From: Acidobacteriota bacterium
Lineage (GTDB): Bacteria; Acidobacteriota; Blastocatellia; UBA7656
Assembly: GCA_038040445.1 (NCBI GenBank)
Contig: JBBPIG010000010.1
Coordinates: 62,001-126,000, forward strand
DNA: 64,000 bases
Direction: 5' to 3'
Position numbers and translations under genes: made by a program. Below the pieces are notes generated by a model. That model saw nothing but the letters and a program-made list of their open reading frames with translations. It had not been told where the DNA came from and did not search any database. Each line of letters opens with the position of its first letter. Within the stretch, counting starts at the first letter, position 1. Shown in pieces: positions 16,481-25,443 of this stretch.

Positions 16481-19400
16481 ATGTTAAATCGAGTCTTTCG
16501 AACCGCAATTTTCGCGACGATCATCTGTCTGCCCATCGTGGCTTCGGCGCAGACCAAGCTGCTGCGTTTCCCAGACATTCACGGCGACAAAGTCGTCTTC
16601 ACTTATGGCGGCGATCTGTGGACCGCTTCAACAGCGGGCGGAACAGCCAGTCGGTTGACCGCGCATCCGGGCACCGAAGTCTTCGGCAAATTCTCACCCG
16701 ACGGGAAGTGGATTGCTTTCACCGCGCAATACGATGGAGACGAACAGGTGTACGTTATGCCGGCGACCGGCGGCGAGCCAAAGCAACTTACGTTTTATCC
16801 TGCGCGCGGGCCGCTCACACCGCGATGGGGTTATGACAATCAGGTCTACGGCTGGACCAACGACGGCAAGTCCATCGTGTTCAAATCCCTGCGCGATTCA
16901 TGGACGCTTCCAGTAGCCCGGCTGTACACGGTTGCGGCAACCGGAGGTCCCGCGCAGCCGCTGCCGATGCCCGAAGCGGGTTCCGGCGCCTTTTCACCCG
17001 ACGGCGCGAAGATGGTCTACTCGCCCCTGTCGCGCGATTTCAGATCGGAGAAGCGATACAGCGGCGGGCAGGCTAATCAGCTTTACATCTTCGATCTGAA
17101 AACATTCGATGCGAAAAAGATAACCGACAATCCGCGTCCGAGCCGTGATCCGATGTGGGTCGGAAACACCATTTACTTCAACTCCGATCGCGACGGCCAC
17201 TTCAATCTGTATTCCTACGATGTCGCCGGCGGCAAGACTACCGCGGCGACGACGCATAAGCCCTGGGATGTTCGATGGCCGAGCGCCGGCCCCGACGGCC
17301 GCATCGTGTACGAGCTTAACGGCGAGCTTCACGTGTACGATACGAAAGCCAGGAAGGACGCGGCGCTTTCAATCACGGTGCCCGATGACGGGCTCGCTCG
17401 AAGGCCGAGCCGCATACCCGTCGCCAACTTCATTGAAGACGTTTCGCTAAGCCCGAAAGGCGAGCGCGTGCTGTTCTGTGCGCGCGGCGACATCTTCACA
17501 GCGCCCGTCGAGAAGGGGCCGACGCGCAACCTGACGCACTCATCGGGCGCGCACGACAAGTGGCCTCGCTGGTCACCGGACGGCTCGCGCATCGCGTTCA
17601 TCTCAGACAAGAGCGGCGAGGAAGAGATTTTCATCGTCGCGCAAGACGGCTCGACGCCGCCCGAACAAATCACCACCGGCGGCAAGGCGTTTCGCTACGC
17701 GCCCGATTGGGCGTCGGATGGAAAGCGCATAGCGTTCGGCGACAAGGACGGCAAGATCTTTGTGGTGACGCTTGCCGATCGCAAGCTTACTCAGATTGTC
17801 GATGCTCCATTCGGCCAGATACGCGACTACACTTGGTCGCCTCGCGGCAATCATCTCGCATTCAGCATGTCCAATGACGCCGGCCTGCGCGCGATCTACA
17901 TCTGGAGCGCAGGCGATGGACAGGTTCGAAAGGTCACCGACGATTTGTTCAACGCCAACAGCCCGGCCTGGGACCCGCAGGGCAACTATCTTTTCTATCT
18001 TAGCGATCGCGAATTCGCTCCGCAGATTTCTTCGATCGAGTTCAACTACGCATTGAATCGCTCAACTGGGATCTTCGCGATCGCTCTTCGCAAGGATGTG
18101 AAGAGTCCGTTCCCTCCCGAGAGCGATGAAGTGACGGTGACCAAAGACGAAGGCGACAAAAGCGACAAACCGAAGGAGCCCGAAAAAAAGGAAGCGGCGC
18201 CAAAACCTGCCGCCGACCTGATCATCGATTTCGACGGCCTCGGTTCGCGAGCCGCGCGCGTTCCAGTAGAAGCCAGCAACTACGGCGGTTTGTCGGTGAA
18301 GACTGGTCATCTTTTGTATGCAGTCGGCTCCGCGTTCTATTACGGACGGCAGGGTGACCGGACCACGTCGCTGCGCATCTATTCGATCAAAGACCGCAAG
18401 GAGACGACGCTGGTCGAAGATATGCGCGGTTACGCGCTGTCGGACGACGGTTCGAAAGTGCTCGTCGCCACGGCAGGTCCAAGCTTCAGCCTTTACGACG
18501 CCACACCGCTGGGCGAGCGGACCAAGAAGCCGGTTTCGACTGCGGGACTGGCCGTCGATCGCGTGCCCGCCGAAGAGTGGAATCAGATCTTCAACGAAGC
18601 CTGGCGGCGTTATCGCGACTTCTTCTACGTGCCCAACATGCACGGCTACGATTGGGAAGCGTTGCGCGAGCAGTACAGGCCCTTGCTCAAGTACGTCGCG
18701 CACCGCTCGGATTTGAACTACGTCATCGGCGAGATGATCTCGGAGCTGACCGTCCAGCACGCCTACGTCGAAGGCGGCGACTTCCAGATTCCGCCGCGGC
18801 CTCGCGTCGGTCTGCCGGGCGCCAGGTTCGAGCTTGATCAAAAAACCGGCCGGTTCAAGATAGCTAGAATCTTCCCGGGACAAAACGAAGAGGACATCTA
18901 TCGCTCGCCGCTCACCGAGATCGGCGTGAACGTTTCAGTTGGCGAATACGTCCTTGCGATCAACGGCGAGGAACTGACCGCGGCCGATGATCCGTATCGG
19001 CTTCTTAGAAACAAGGCTGACGTTCCCGTTCAGTTGACCGTCAACAAGGAACCGACGATGACCGGCGCGCGGACGGTGTCTTATCGTCCAATCACCAATG
19101 AGAGCGATTTGATCTACCTGGACTGGGTGAACACCAATCGCCGCAAAGTGTCGGAGATGACCGGCGGCCGCGTCGGCTACATTCACGTTCCCGATATGGG
19201 AGCGCCGGGCATCCGCGAGTTCATCAAGTGGTATTACCCTCAGATCACCAGGGAAGGTCTGGTGGTCGACGTGCGCGCAAACGGCGGCGGCAACGTATCC
19301 CAGATGCTGATCGAGCGGTTGCGTCGAAAGGTGCTGGCGCTCAACTACGGACGCACCGCCGATGAGGCGAGCACCTATCCCGGCGGTGTCTTCCTCGGAC

Positions 19401-19780
19401 CGATGGCCGCGATCCTGAACGAGAACTCCGCATCGGACGGTGACATTTTCCCGGCGATGTTTCGCGAGGCGGGACTGGGTCCGTTGATCGGGAAACGCTC
19501 GTGGGGCGGCGTGATCGGCATCGGCAACCGAGGCACGTTAATCGACGGCGGATCGATATTCGTCCCCGAGTCGGCGTTCGCAAGCGCCAAAGGCGAGTGG
19601 GTCATTGAAGGCTACGGGGTAGACCCGGACATCGTGGTCGAGAACGATCCCAAGTCGGTGATCGAGGGCAAAGACCCGCAGCTCGAACGCGCGGTGGCTG
19701 AGGTGATGAAGAAGCTGAAAGAGAAACCGGTGAAGCTGCCGCCTCGCCCCGCGGCTCCGGTCAAGACGCCTAAGCCGTGA
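16481..19780 (+). CDS. Tricorn-like protease (S41 family)
   Basis: 1099 residues, GGAGG ahead of the ATG. Signal peptide about 1-25 (ends ASAQT). Residues about 30-560 are TolB/WD40-like propeller repeats (KFSPDGKWIAFTAQYDG, RWSPDGSRIAFISDKSG, TWSPRGNHLAFSM), then an acidic-lysine-rich stretch, a second propeller portion, a PDZ segment and a C-terminal S41 domain. Predicted catalytic His760 in TVQHAYVEGGD and Ser985 in NENSASDGD match tricorn. Expected role: degradation of peptides to short products in the periplasm. Flanked on both sides by foldbacks, so probably a single-gene transcript. Confidence 0.92.
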   Translation: MLNRVFRTAIFATIICLPIVASAQTKLLRFPDIHGDKVVFTYGGDLWTASTAGGTASRLTAHPGTEVFGKFSPDGKWIAFTAQYDGDEQVYVMPATGGEPKQLTFYPARGPLTPRWGYDNQVYGWTNDGKSIVFKSLRDSWTLPVARLYTVAATGGPAQPLPMPEAGSGAFSPDGAKMVYSPLSRDFRSEKRYSGGQANQLYIFDLKTFDAKKITDNPRPSRDPMWVGNTIYFNSDRDGHFNLYSYDVAGGKTTAATTHKPWDVRWPSAGPDGRIVYELNGELHVYDTKARKDAALSITVPDDGLARRPSRIPVANFIEDVSLSPKGERVLFCARGDIFTAPVEKGPTRNLTHSSGAHDKWPRWSPDGSRIAFISDKSGEEEIFIVAQDGSTPPEQITTGGKAFRYAPDWASDGKRIAFGDKDGKIFVVTLADRKLTQIVDAPFGQIRDYTWSPRGNHLAFSMSNDAGLRAIYIWSAGDGQVRKVTDDLFNANSPAWDPQGNYLFYLSDREFAPQISSIEFNYALNRSTGIFAIALRKDVKSPFPPESDEVTVTKDEGDKSDKPKEPEKKEAAPKPAADLIIDFDGLGSRAARVPVEASNYGGLSVKTGHLLYAVGSAFYYGRQGDRTTSLRIYSIKDRKETTLVEDMRGYALSDDGSKVLVATAGPSFSLYDATPLGERTKKPVSTAGLAVDRVPAEEWNQIFNEAWRRYRDFFYVPNMHGYDWEALREQYRPLLKYVAHRSDLNYVIGEMISELTVQHAYVEGGDFQIPPRPRVGLPGARFELDQKTGRFKIARIFPGQNEEDIYRSPLTEIGVNVSVGEYVLAINGEELTAADDPYRLLRNKADVPVQLTVNKEPTMTGARTVSYRPITNESDLIYLDWVNTNRRKVSEMTGGRVGYIHVPDMGAPGIREFIKWYYPQITREGLVVDVRANGGGNVSQMLIERLRRKVLALNYGRTADEASTYPGGVFLGPMAAILNENSASDGDIFPAMFREAGLGPLIGKRSWGGVIGIGNRGTLIDGGSIFVPESAFASAKGEWVIEGYGVDPDIVVENDPKSVIEGKDPQLERAVAEVMKKLKEKPVKLPPRPAAPVKTPKP

Positions 19781-19867
19781 TGATTGATGCGTGATGCGTG
19801 ACCGGATGGTGCTGATAAACGCGCGCTTCCACCTCATCCGGTCACGCATCACGCATCACGCATCACG
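19781..19867. repeat. Foldback of heptamer units (GATGCGT type)
   Basis: Starts at the tricorn-like stop codon. Left GATGCGT GATGCGT, then GACCGGATG. Right CATCCGGTC, then CACGCAT repeated three times. It could serve as a terminator hairpin before the crotonase gene. Confidence 0.8.
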
Positions 19868-19884
19868 ACTTGTGGAGGACAATC

Positions 19885-20646
19885 ATGAGCTCGAAAACAA
19901 TTCAGATTGAGACAGTAGGAAACGTAGCCGTGCTGCGAATCGAGCGCCCGCCTGCGAACGCGATCGACCTGGCGCTTGCCGGCGAGTTTGAAAACGCATT
20001 GGCGGACATCGAACAGAGCAGCGAGATCCACGCGCTCGTACTCACCGGCGCCGGCAGTTGCTTTTCGGCGGGCCTCGATTTGAAAGTCGTGCCAACGTAC
20101 GATCGAGCGCAACAACAGGCAATGGTGATGCAAGTGAATCGTCTGTTTGGAGGGCTCTACGGCTTGCCTCTGCCGACGATTGCCGCGGTGAACGGCCACG
20201 CCATTGCGGGAGGCGTTATCCTGACTCTCTGTTGCGATTACCGGATCGGAGCTGAAGGCGACTACAAACTCGGTCTCGCGGAGATGCGCGTCGGCGTGCC
20301 CTTTCCGGTCGCGGCGATGTCGATAGTTCAATCAGAACTGAGCCACCCGGTCGCACGCACAATGGTGTTGACCGCGCGCAACTCGAGCCCGCCTAAAGCG
20401 CTGTCGATGGGTGTTCTGGATGAGCTTCAACCGCCAGACCGGCTGCTGGCGCGAGCGATCGAAGTGGCTCAGAAGATGGCCGCCCTGCCGCGGACGATGT
20501 ACGGCCGTATCAAACGCCAATTGCGAGCTGCCGCGCTTGCGAGGATCGAAGACGCAATCAGCAATCGAAAAGAACCGATGCTGGATTCGTGGCTCAGCGC
20601 TGAGACTCGCGAAGCCTCGGCTGAAGCATTGAAGCACGCAGACTAA
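19885..20646 (+). CDS. Enoyl-CoA hydratase/isomerase (crotonase) family protein
   Basis: 253 residues from the ATG at 19885, which has GTGGAGGAC directly upstream; the longer frame from a TTG is not needed. Oxyanion-hole segments CFSAGLDLK and NGHAIAGGVILTL, the CDYRIGAEG strand and the glutamate of GLAEMRVGVPFP place it in the crotonase family. The first hydratase glutamate (usually GGG-C/F-E) is not present in AGGVILTL, so an isomerase or other crotonase reaction is as likely as hydration. It stands alone, with no fatty-acid genes adjacent. Confidence 0.85.
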   Translation: MSSKTIQIETVGNVAVLRIERPPANAIDLALAGEFENALADIEQSSEIHALVLTGAGSCFSAGLDLKVVPTYDRAQQQAMVMQVNRLFGGLYGLPLPTIAAVNGHAIAGGVILTLCCDYRIGAEGDYKLGLAEMRVGVPFPVAAMSIVQSELSHPVARTMVLTARNSSPPKALSMGVLDELQPPDRLLARAIEVAQKMAALPRTMYGRIKRQLRAAALARIEDAISNRKEPMLDSWLSAETREASAEALKHAD

Positions 20647-20731
20647 GCCCCGTGCCGGAAGCTGCCTGCCGTTCTGACGGATTGTGTCGCGACTTTCTAT
20701 TTTGATCCAACACCGGCGAGAAGTTGTCAGG

Positions 20732-21268
20732 CTAACTTCGTGCGCGAAGTTGCTCGTCGGGCGCTAGCTGGGTGCAATAGACTTCCTGCTTGAACGGCTT
20801 CAACCCGCGCTTCAGGTAGTTGGGCATCGCAGCCGGATCATCCAGCGTGCAAGTGTGCAGCCACACTCGATTGGCGCCGTCGCTCCAGGCCTGCTCGGCA
20901 GCTACGCTCAAAAGGTGTTTGCCCAATCCTCTGCCGATGAACTCCTGTATCAACCCGAAGTAGGCAATCTCGATTGATCCGTCATCGTGGCGCTCGAGTT
21001 CGAAATATCCCGCGGGTGCGCCTTCGCTGAACATCACCCACAGTGTTATCTCCGGACGCGCAAGGTGTGAGCGTATTTGTTCGTCACTCCAGGGCAACCG
21101 GTCGATCCAGTGATAGAAGCGGCCGACCTCGCTGTAGAGATAGCGAAAAAAAGAAGCCGGGCACTCGGCGACGCGCTCTGTTCGGATGCGAGGATCGTCG
21201 ACGCGAGCAGGGTGGAGGTCCTCGGGCCGCTCGAGCTGAAGGTAAGTGCGAGTCACTTCGACGTCCAT
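20732..21268 (-). CDS. GNAT-family N-acetyltransferase
   Basis: 178 residues from ATG 21268; seven upstream in-frame codons from a TTG are probably untranslated. Acetyl-CoA binding motif A: IAYFGLIQEFIGRGLGKHLL; downstream VWLHTCTLDDPAAMPNYLKR is typical of GNATs that act on small molecules or protein N-termini. Divergent from the LolA-like gene, with a foldback between. Confidence 0.82.
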   Translation of the reverse strand: MDVEVTRTYLQLERPEDLHPARVDDPRIRTERVAECPASFFRYLYSEVGRFYHWIDRLPWSDEQIRSHLARPEITLWVMFSEGAPAGYFELERHDDGSIEIAYFGLIQEFIGRGLGKHLLSVAAEQAWSDGANRVWLHTCTLDDPAAMPNYLKRGLKPFKQEVYCTQLAPDEQLRARS

Positions 21269-21281
21269 GTCAGAAGATATT

Positions 21282-21352
21282 AAACACAAAGGCTCAAAGC
21301 CACAAAGCCACGTAAGAGAACCCTTAGTGCCTTAATGTCTTTGTGGTTAAAT
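21282..21352. repeat. Foldback of CACAAAG-type units
   Basis: Left ACAAAGGC TCAAAGCC ACAAAGCC units (8-base period here), right AGTGCCTTAATGTCTTTGTG. It lies between divergent genes rather than after a stop codon. Confidence 0.7.
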
Positions 21353-21447
21353 TCCCTTGCAGGCAACGCGGCCGTGTTTCGTTCTCATCAAGGGAGCGGT
21401 CCGGGGTGCACCGTTTCGAAGGTCTAGTCTCTCGTCGCAGAGGTTCA

Positions 21448-22962
21448 ATGAAAAGAATTCTTATTTCGCTTCTATTGCTTGCCGGCGTGCTGGTGTCGGA
21501 CTCCCTCGCTGACCAGCCGGCAGGCAAAATCGTAGACCGCTTCAAAAAAGCTTCCGGCGGCAAGTCCGCGGCTCGGCTCAAAAGCACTCTGATGACCGGA
21601 AGCGTGAAGGCCGGCGACGGAGCCGCCGGCCGCTTCAGCTATCAGACCTCGGCTCCAAACAATCTTCGACTGGATCTCGAAGTTGGCGGATCGAAGGTGA
21701 GCGAGTGCTACAACGGCAAATCCGCCTGGCGGCTCGATGCGCGCGGGCTGCGCACTCTGTTGGGCGATGAAGCGAAACGCCTGCGCCTCGAAGCCTTGCT
21801 CTCGAACAGCCGCCTCAACGACCTCCAGCGCAATCGCATCGTTCCACAGCTGGGCGGCAAGACGACGATCGACGGGCGCGATGCCAACGCGATCGACTTC
21901 ATCAAGGACGGCGTTCGCGTGAAACTCTACTTCGATGCTTCAACCAATCTGCCTGTGAAGCGCGAGCGAGAAACTGCCGACGGCGTCGAAGAAACGTTCT
22001 ACGGCGACTACCGAGCGGTCGACGGCGTGATGGAACCGTTCTCACTCAAGATCAAGAAAGGCGGCGTCGAGTTGTTGGTGACTGTCGATCGTGTAGAGCA
22101 CAACCGCGCGGTCGAGCTGGCGGCCTTCCGCTATCCGCAGGTGGAGGGCTCGCGTCCGTTGCCTGAGCTCGAGCCTCTGCTGAAAGCCCTCAACGAGAAC
22201 CAGGACAAGATCGACGAGATGCGCGACCGCTATACGTGCCGGCTGGTCGAAATCGAGCGCAAACACGACGGTGACGGACGAGTCAAAGAAACCGTGACGC
22301 GCACGTACGAAGTCACTCCAATCGGTGATCGGTCGGTCGAGCGGCTGATGAGCGTCAACGGCAAGGAGCTGTCGGCCTCCGAGCGCGAAAAGGAAGACAA
22401 ACGCTTTCAAAAGGAAGTCGAGGACACTATCAAACGTCGCGAAAAGAAAGAGCAGAAAGATGAACAAGCCCGCGCCAAAGGCGAGAAGGAGAAAGAGGAC
22501 GATGGCGTTGAGATCAAAGATTTCCTACGCGTCAGCGAAATCACTTCGGTGCGGCGCGAGATGTTTCGGGGTCACGAGGTGATCGCATTCGACTTCGAGC
22601 CTCGCAAGGGATTCAAGCCGAAGAACCGCGGAGAAGATATCGTCAACAAGCTGGCGGGCACGATCTGGGTCGACGAAACGGCCCAGCAAATCGCTCGGCT
22701 CGAGGCTCGGCTGACCAATTCGTACAAGATCGCCGGCGGGATGCTCGCTTCGATTGGAGCTTCGACAGCGTTCAGCTTTGAGCAGGAAAAAATCGGCGAT
22801 GAGGTCTGGATGCCCTCTTCGATGGAGGCGAACCTCTCAGTCAGGTTGTTGTTGCTGGCGAAGTTCAATCGCAGCGTCGAACGGCACTACAGCGAGTACA
22901 AGAAGTATCAGATCGATAGCAAGTATGATTTGACCAAGCCGAAAGAAAACGCCAAGCCATAG
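21448..22962 (+). CDS. Periplasmic LolA-like (outer-membrane lipoprotein sorting type) protein
   Basis: 504 residues from ATG 21448 (AGAGG just upstream), signal peptide MKRILISLLLLAGVLVSDSLA. Residues about 22-260 read like a LolA/LolB-fold domain (KASGGKSAARLKSTLMTGSV, LRLDLEVGGSKVSECYNGK, LPVKRERETADGVEETFYGD). A charged, coiled-coil-like segment at about 310-385 (KEDKRFQKEVEDTIKRREKK) separates it from a second beta-rich domain (GTIWVDETAQQIARLEARL, VWMPSSMEANLSVRLLLLAK). The two-domain length is about twice a normal LolA. Function not known; likely binds lipid or lipoprotein in the periplasm. Confidence 0.65.
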   Translation: MKRILISLLLLAGVLVSDSLADQPAGKIVDRFKKASGGKSAARLKSTLMTGSVKAGDGAAGRFSYQTSAPNNLRLDLEVGGSKVSECYNGKSAWRLDARGLRTLLGDEAKRLRLEALLSNSRLNDLQRNRIVPQLGGKTTIDGRDANAIDFIKDGVRVKLYFDASTNLPVKRERETADGVEETFYGDYRAVDGVMEPFSLKIKKGGVELLVTVDRVEHNRAVELAAFRYPQVEGSRPLPELEPLLKALNENQDKIDEMRDRYTCRLVEIERKHDGDGRVKETVTRTYEVTPIGDRSVERLMSVNGKELSASEREKEDKRFQKEVEDTIKRREKKEQKDEQARAKGEKEKEDDGVEIKDFLRVSEITSVRREMFRGHEVIAFDFEPRKGFKPKNRGEDIVNKLAGTIWVDETAQQIARLEARLTNSYKIAGGMLASIGASTAFSFEQEKIGDEVWMPSSMEANLSVRLLLLAKFNRSVERHYSEYKKYQIDSKYDLTKPKENAKP

Positions 22963-23056
22963 AACACTCTTCCGGGGGTTCCTACAACCTCCATCAACGG
23001 CACAGACTGCGTGCAAACGCCGGGAATTCCACCCACGCCAGAGACTGAGTGAAGAC

Positions 23057-23103
23057 TCCTGAAATCCCACCCACTGGCCGTGGGTGGGATTCCCGGAGTT
23101 TTG
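23057..23103 (+). terminator. Hairpin terminator after the LolA-like gene
   Basis: AATCCCACCCA - CTGGCCG - TGGGTGGGATT forms an 11-bp perfect stem, extended outside by CTCCTG/CCCGGAG and followed by GTTTTG. It lies about 95 bases after the stop. Confidence 0.6.
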
Positions 23104-23198
23104 ATACGGTCAGCCTGCCCTGTTGCTGGACAACCGTTCGACCGCGTTGCTAGAATCTGCGGCTTCACGATGGGCGGTAAAAGGCGGCCTATAACAGC

Positions 23199-23636
23199 TT
23201 GGCTTCTGACAACTCGCCTTCAAACGATGATGAATCGCTAGCGCTCACGGCTCCCGAAGCGGTCGAGCGCCGAGTCTGGCGTAACATCTTCGCCGTCGTC
23301 GCCATCGTAGTCGTAATCGCAGCATTGGCAGCCGATTTGAGGTTCATGCTGGGCCTGATTTTGGGCGGCGGGCTCGCCTTGCTAAACTACAAATGGCTGC
23401 ACTCGTCGCTGCGAGCCGTGGTGGGGGCGGGCAATGAGAAAGCGCCACCCGGAACGATGATCAAGTTTGTCGTTCGGTGGTTGGTAATCGCAGCCGTAGC
23501 GTGGGCCGCCAACAAGACCGGTTACTTTGACGCTATCGCCATACTCGCGGGCTTGCTGGCGCCGGCGGCAGCGGTAATGATCGAGGCCGCTTACGTTGCC
23601 TACAAGACCTTTCGAACAAGGGAGAACGATCACTGA
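23199..23636 (+). CDS. atpI: ATP synthase subunit I-like membrane protein
   Basis: 145 residues with four hydrophobic segments (about 29-46, 48-66, 89-107, 112-132), in the position and size of the AtpI/ATP_synt_I assembly factor just ahead of subunit a. The frame begins at TTG 23199 with a weak ribosome site; no ATG is available nearby, so the exact start is uncertain. Its stop overlaps the atpB ATG (TGATG), giving translational coupling. AtpI helps c-ring assembly or Mg/Ca uptake in studied bacteria. Confidence 0.75.
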   Translation: MASDNSPSNDDESLALTAPEAVERRVWRNIFAVVAIVVVIAALAADLRFMLGLILGGGLALLNYKWLHSSLRAVVGAGNEKAPPGTMIKFVVRWLVIAAVAWAANKTGYFDAIAILAGLLAPAAAVMIEAAYVAYKTFRTRENDH

Positions 23637-24550
23637 TGCTGGCACCGATTCTGGCGCTACTGCAGGAAGGACATATAGCCGCCGCTGAGACCGCCGAGCA
23701 CGCGGCAGGCTCGGGTGAGCACGCGGCCGAGCCGTGGCTCGTCGAGCAGGCCAACCATATTCTCGGCCCGGCCGTGCTCAGCATCGAGCGAGTGGTGATG
23801 CCGCCCATTTACGGTCTGTTCGGCGCCCACTGGCACGAGCCCGCTCCCGGCGAGTTGGTTATCCCCGAGCACATCGTCTGGACCGCCCTTCTGTTTATCA
23901 TCTGCGTTGCAGGCGTGCTGCTCATGCGCGGAAGGTTGTCCGTCGATCGGCCATCAAAGGGACAACAGATGCTCGAAGTCGTTGTCGAACAAATTCGCGG
24001 ACTGCTTGATCAAGTCATTGGCCCTTATGGCCGCCGCTATCTGCCGGTGATGGGTTCATTCGCAGTATTCATCCTGGTCGGTAATCTGATGGGGCAAATA
24101 CCGGGCCTCGGGGCGCCGACCGAAAACATAAACGTGACTGGCGCTCTTGGAATCACGTCGTTTCTCTACTTTATTGGCAGCGGTTTTCGACAGCAGGGGC
24201 TGAAGTACTTGAAACACTTCACCGGCGGGCTGACAGGCGCGCTGCTGATATCGTTAGGGTGGTTGATCTTCGTAGTCGAGATAGTATCAAACACCGTGCG
24301 TCCGGTTACGCTCTCGCTGCGGCTCTTTGTCAATATGTACGCCGACCACCAGATTGGCGGCGCATTCATGGGGCTTATCGCGCCGATCGTTCCGATATTC
24401 ACGATCCTGCTCGGCGTGTTTGTAGCTTTCGTGCAGACCTTCATTTTCATAATGCTCTCGATGGTCTACTTGTCTGAGACCGTGCCGCACGAAGAACACG
24501 ACGCCGAAGAACACGGCCACGGCAGCGAAGCGGTGGCCGAAGCGCATTGA
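23636..24550 (+). CDS. atpB: F0F1 ATP synthase subunit a
   Basis: 304 residues with a histidine- and alanine-rich N-terminal extension (about 1-35) and multiple TM helices. The essential arginine of the proton path is Arg229 in VTLSLRLFVNMYADH; the usual LRLFGN has Val for Gly here. PVMGSFAVFILVGNLMGQIPG and FIFIMLSMVYLSETV are typical subunit a segments. C-terminus is unusually rich in His/Glu (EEHDAEEHGHGSEAVAEAH). A foldback and a 320-base leader separate it from atpE; b, delta and F1 genes are not in the window. Confidence 0.93.
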   Translation: MLAPILALLQEGHIAAAETAEHAAGSGEHAAEPWLVEQANHILGPAVLSIERVVMPPIYGLFGAHWHEPAPGELVIPEHIVWTALLFIICVAGVLLMRGRLSVDRPSKGQQMLEVVVEQIRGLLDQVIGPYGRRYLPVMGSFAVFILVGNLMGQIPGLGAPTENINVTGALGITSFLYFIGSGFRQQGLKYLKHFTGGLTGALLISLGWLIFVVEIVSNTVRPVTLSLRLFVNMYADHQIGGAFMGLIAPIVPIFTILLGVFVAFVQTFIFIMLSMVYLSETVPHEEHDAEEHGHGSEAVAEAH

Positions 24551-24941
24551 GAGAATTTTGGATTTTAGATTTTGGATTTTGGATTGACTCGCGGATGAGC
24601 CGCCAAGAATCCAAAATCCTGGTTCAGACGGCTTTATTTGTACCCGAACCGGAAGGCAATGACAGTGAAGCTCTTTTCATAGAAGTTGATGGCACGACGT
24701 CGCTGGAGCCTTGCTAAAAGGGGGGCAAGCGTATACCGGGCGCGTGGAAATAATATCGAGCGGAACCTGTCACACCTTCTCTCTGATAACCCGAGCTTCG
24801 GCAGCCGGTGCCCTAGGGTTGAGAACGGAACTACGTTTTGTATCTCCGACCCTTTCCACCAAACGCTTGGCTGGTCGAAACTCTAAGCCGCCGAGATGTC
24901 GATCGGCGTTGAGGCCGACAGCAGACCTCAGGAGAAAGACG
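24551..24941 (+). other. 390-base gap between atpB and atpE
   Basis: Holds the heptamer foldback at 24555-24622 and then about 320 bases without a convincing gene. The open frame that runs into atpE from 24711 has no start signal and no protein-like composition. Small hairpins are possible (CTTGC...GCAAG near 24712; GCCGAGATG...GATCGGC near 24892). It may hold an atpE promoter and leader, needed because c subunit is made in about ten copies per a, but no strong promoter was identified. Confidence 0.5.
24555..24622. repeat. Foldback of heptamer units (GATTTTG type)
   Basis: Starts five bases after the atpB stop. Left units AATTTTG GATTTTA GATTTTG GATTTTG; right AATCCAAAATCC; the centre GACTCGCGGATGAGCC holds its own short hairpin. 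Confidence 0.75.
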
Positions 24942-25262
24942 ATGATTAAATTGAAACTGTTAGGGATGTCCGCGCTGATGATGCTTTTCACTGTGGCGAC
25001 GGCGATGGCCCAGGCACCGGGGGCAACAGGCGCCCCCAGCACCGGGAATTCGTGGTTCTTCCCGGCGATGGGATCGTTCGCAGTCGCTATTGCGGCGCTG
25101 GGCGGGGCGCTGGGCGACGGGCGCGCAATTGCCGCGGCCTGTGAAGGCGCCGCGCGCAATCCAGGCGCCGGCGGCCGCATATTCACTATGCTGCTGCTTG
25201 GGCTCGCGCTGATCGAGACTCTCGTGCTGTTCACGTTTTTGACTGTCGTGCTGAAGTACTGA
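24942..25262 (+). CDS. atpE: F0F1 ATP synthase subunit c with N-terminal signal-like extension
   Basis: 106 residues; CAGGAGAAAGACG precedes the ATG at 24942. The first 24 or so residues look like a signal peptide (MIKLKLLGMSALMMLFTVAT, cleavage near AMAQA). The mature hairpin is helix 1 FAVAIAALGGALGDGRAIAAA, loop ARNPGA and helix 2 LLLGLALIETLVLFTFLTV. The ion-binding carboxylate is Glu92. Counting back 33 residues, as between Gln32 and Glu65 of the Ilyobacter c subunit, gives Asp59 (GDG) where GQG is common, so there are two acidic residues per ion site. Thr93 replaces the Ser, and Phe97 the Tyr, of Na+-type sites. Confidence 0.92.
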   Translation: MIKLKLLGMSALMMLFTVATAMAQAPGATGAPSTGNSWFFPAMGSFAVAIAALGGALGDGRAIAAACEGAARNPGAGGRIFTMLLLGLALIETLVLFTFLTVVLKY

Positions 25263-25288
25263 TTTGGAGTCAGGTGCGAGCGGACCGA

Positions 25289-25321
25289 TAAAAGGGAGGC
25301 TTCACGGCCTCCCTTTTTATT
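25289..25321 (+). terminator. Rho-independent terminator after atpE
   Basis: AAAGGGAGGC - TTCAC - GGCCTCCCTTTTT: a stable GC stem followed by five T. Starts 29 bases after the atpE stop and closes the atp cluster. Confidence 0.9.
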
Positions 25322-25443
25322 CTCGGCCAGAGGCGATAGACTCGCCTTGAAGCCGGCTAGGTTCTACGAACTTCAAGTTGTCGCTCCAGGTACACTCGGA
25401 ACCCGCGATAAACTGAAGTCTGTCGGACATTCTTGGAGTAACG

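Noticed and set aside
18062-18883. Minus-strand 273-residue ORF
   Set aside because: Antisense to the tricorn-like protease, whose catalytic motifs are intact in the other frame.
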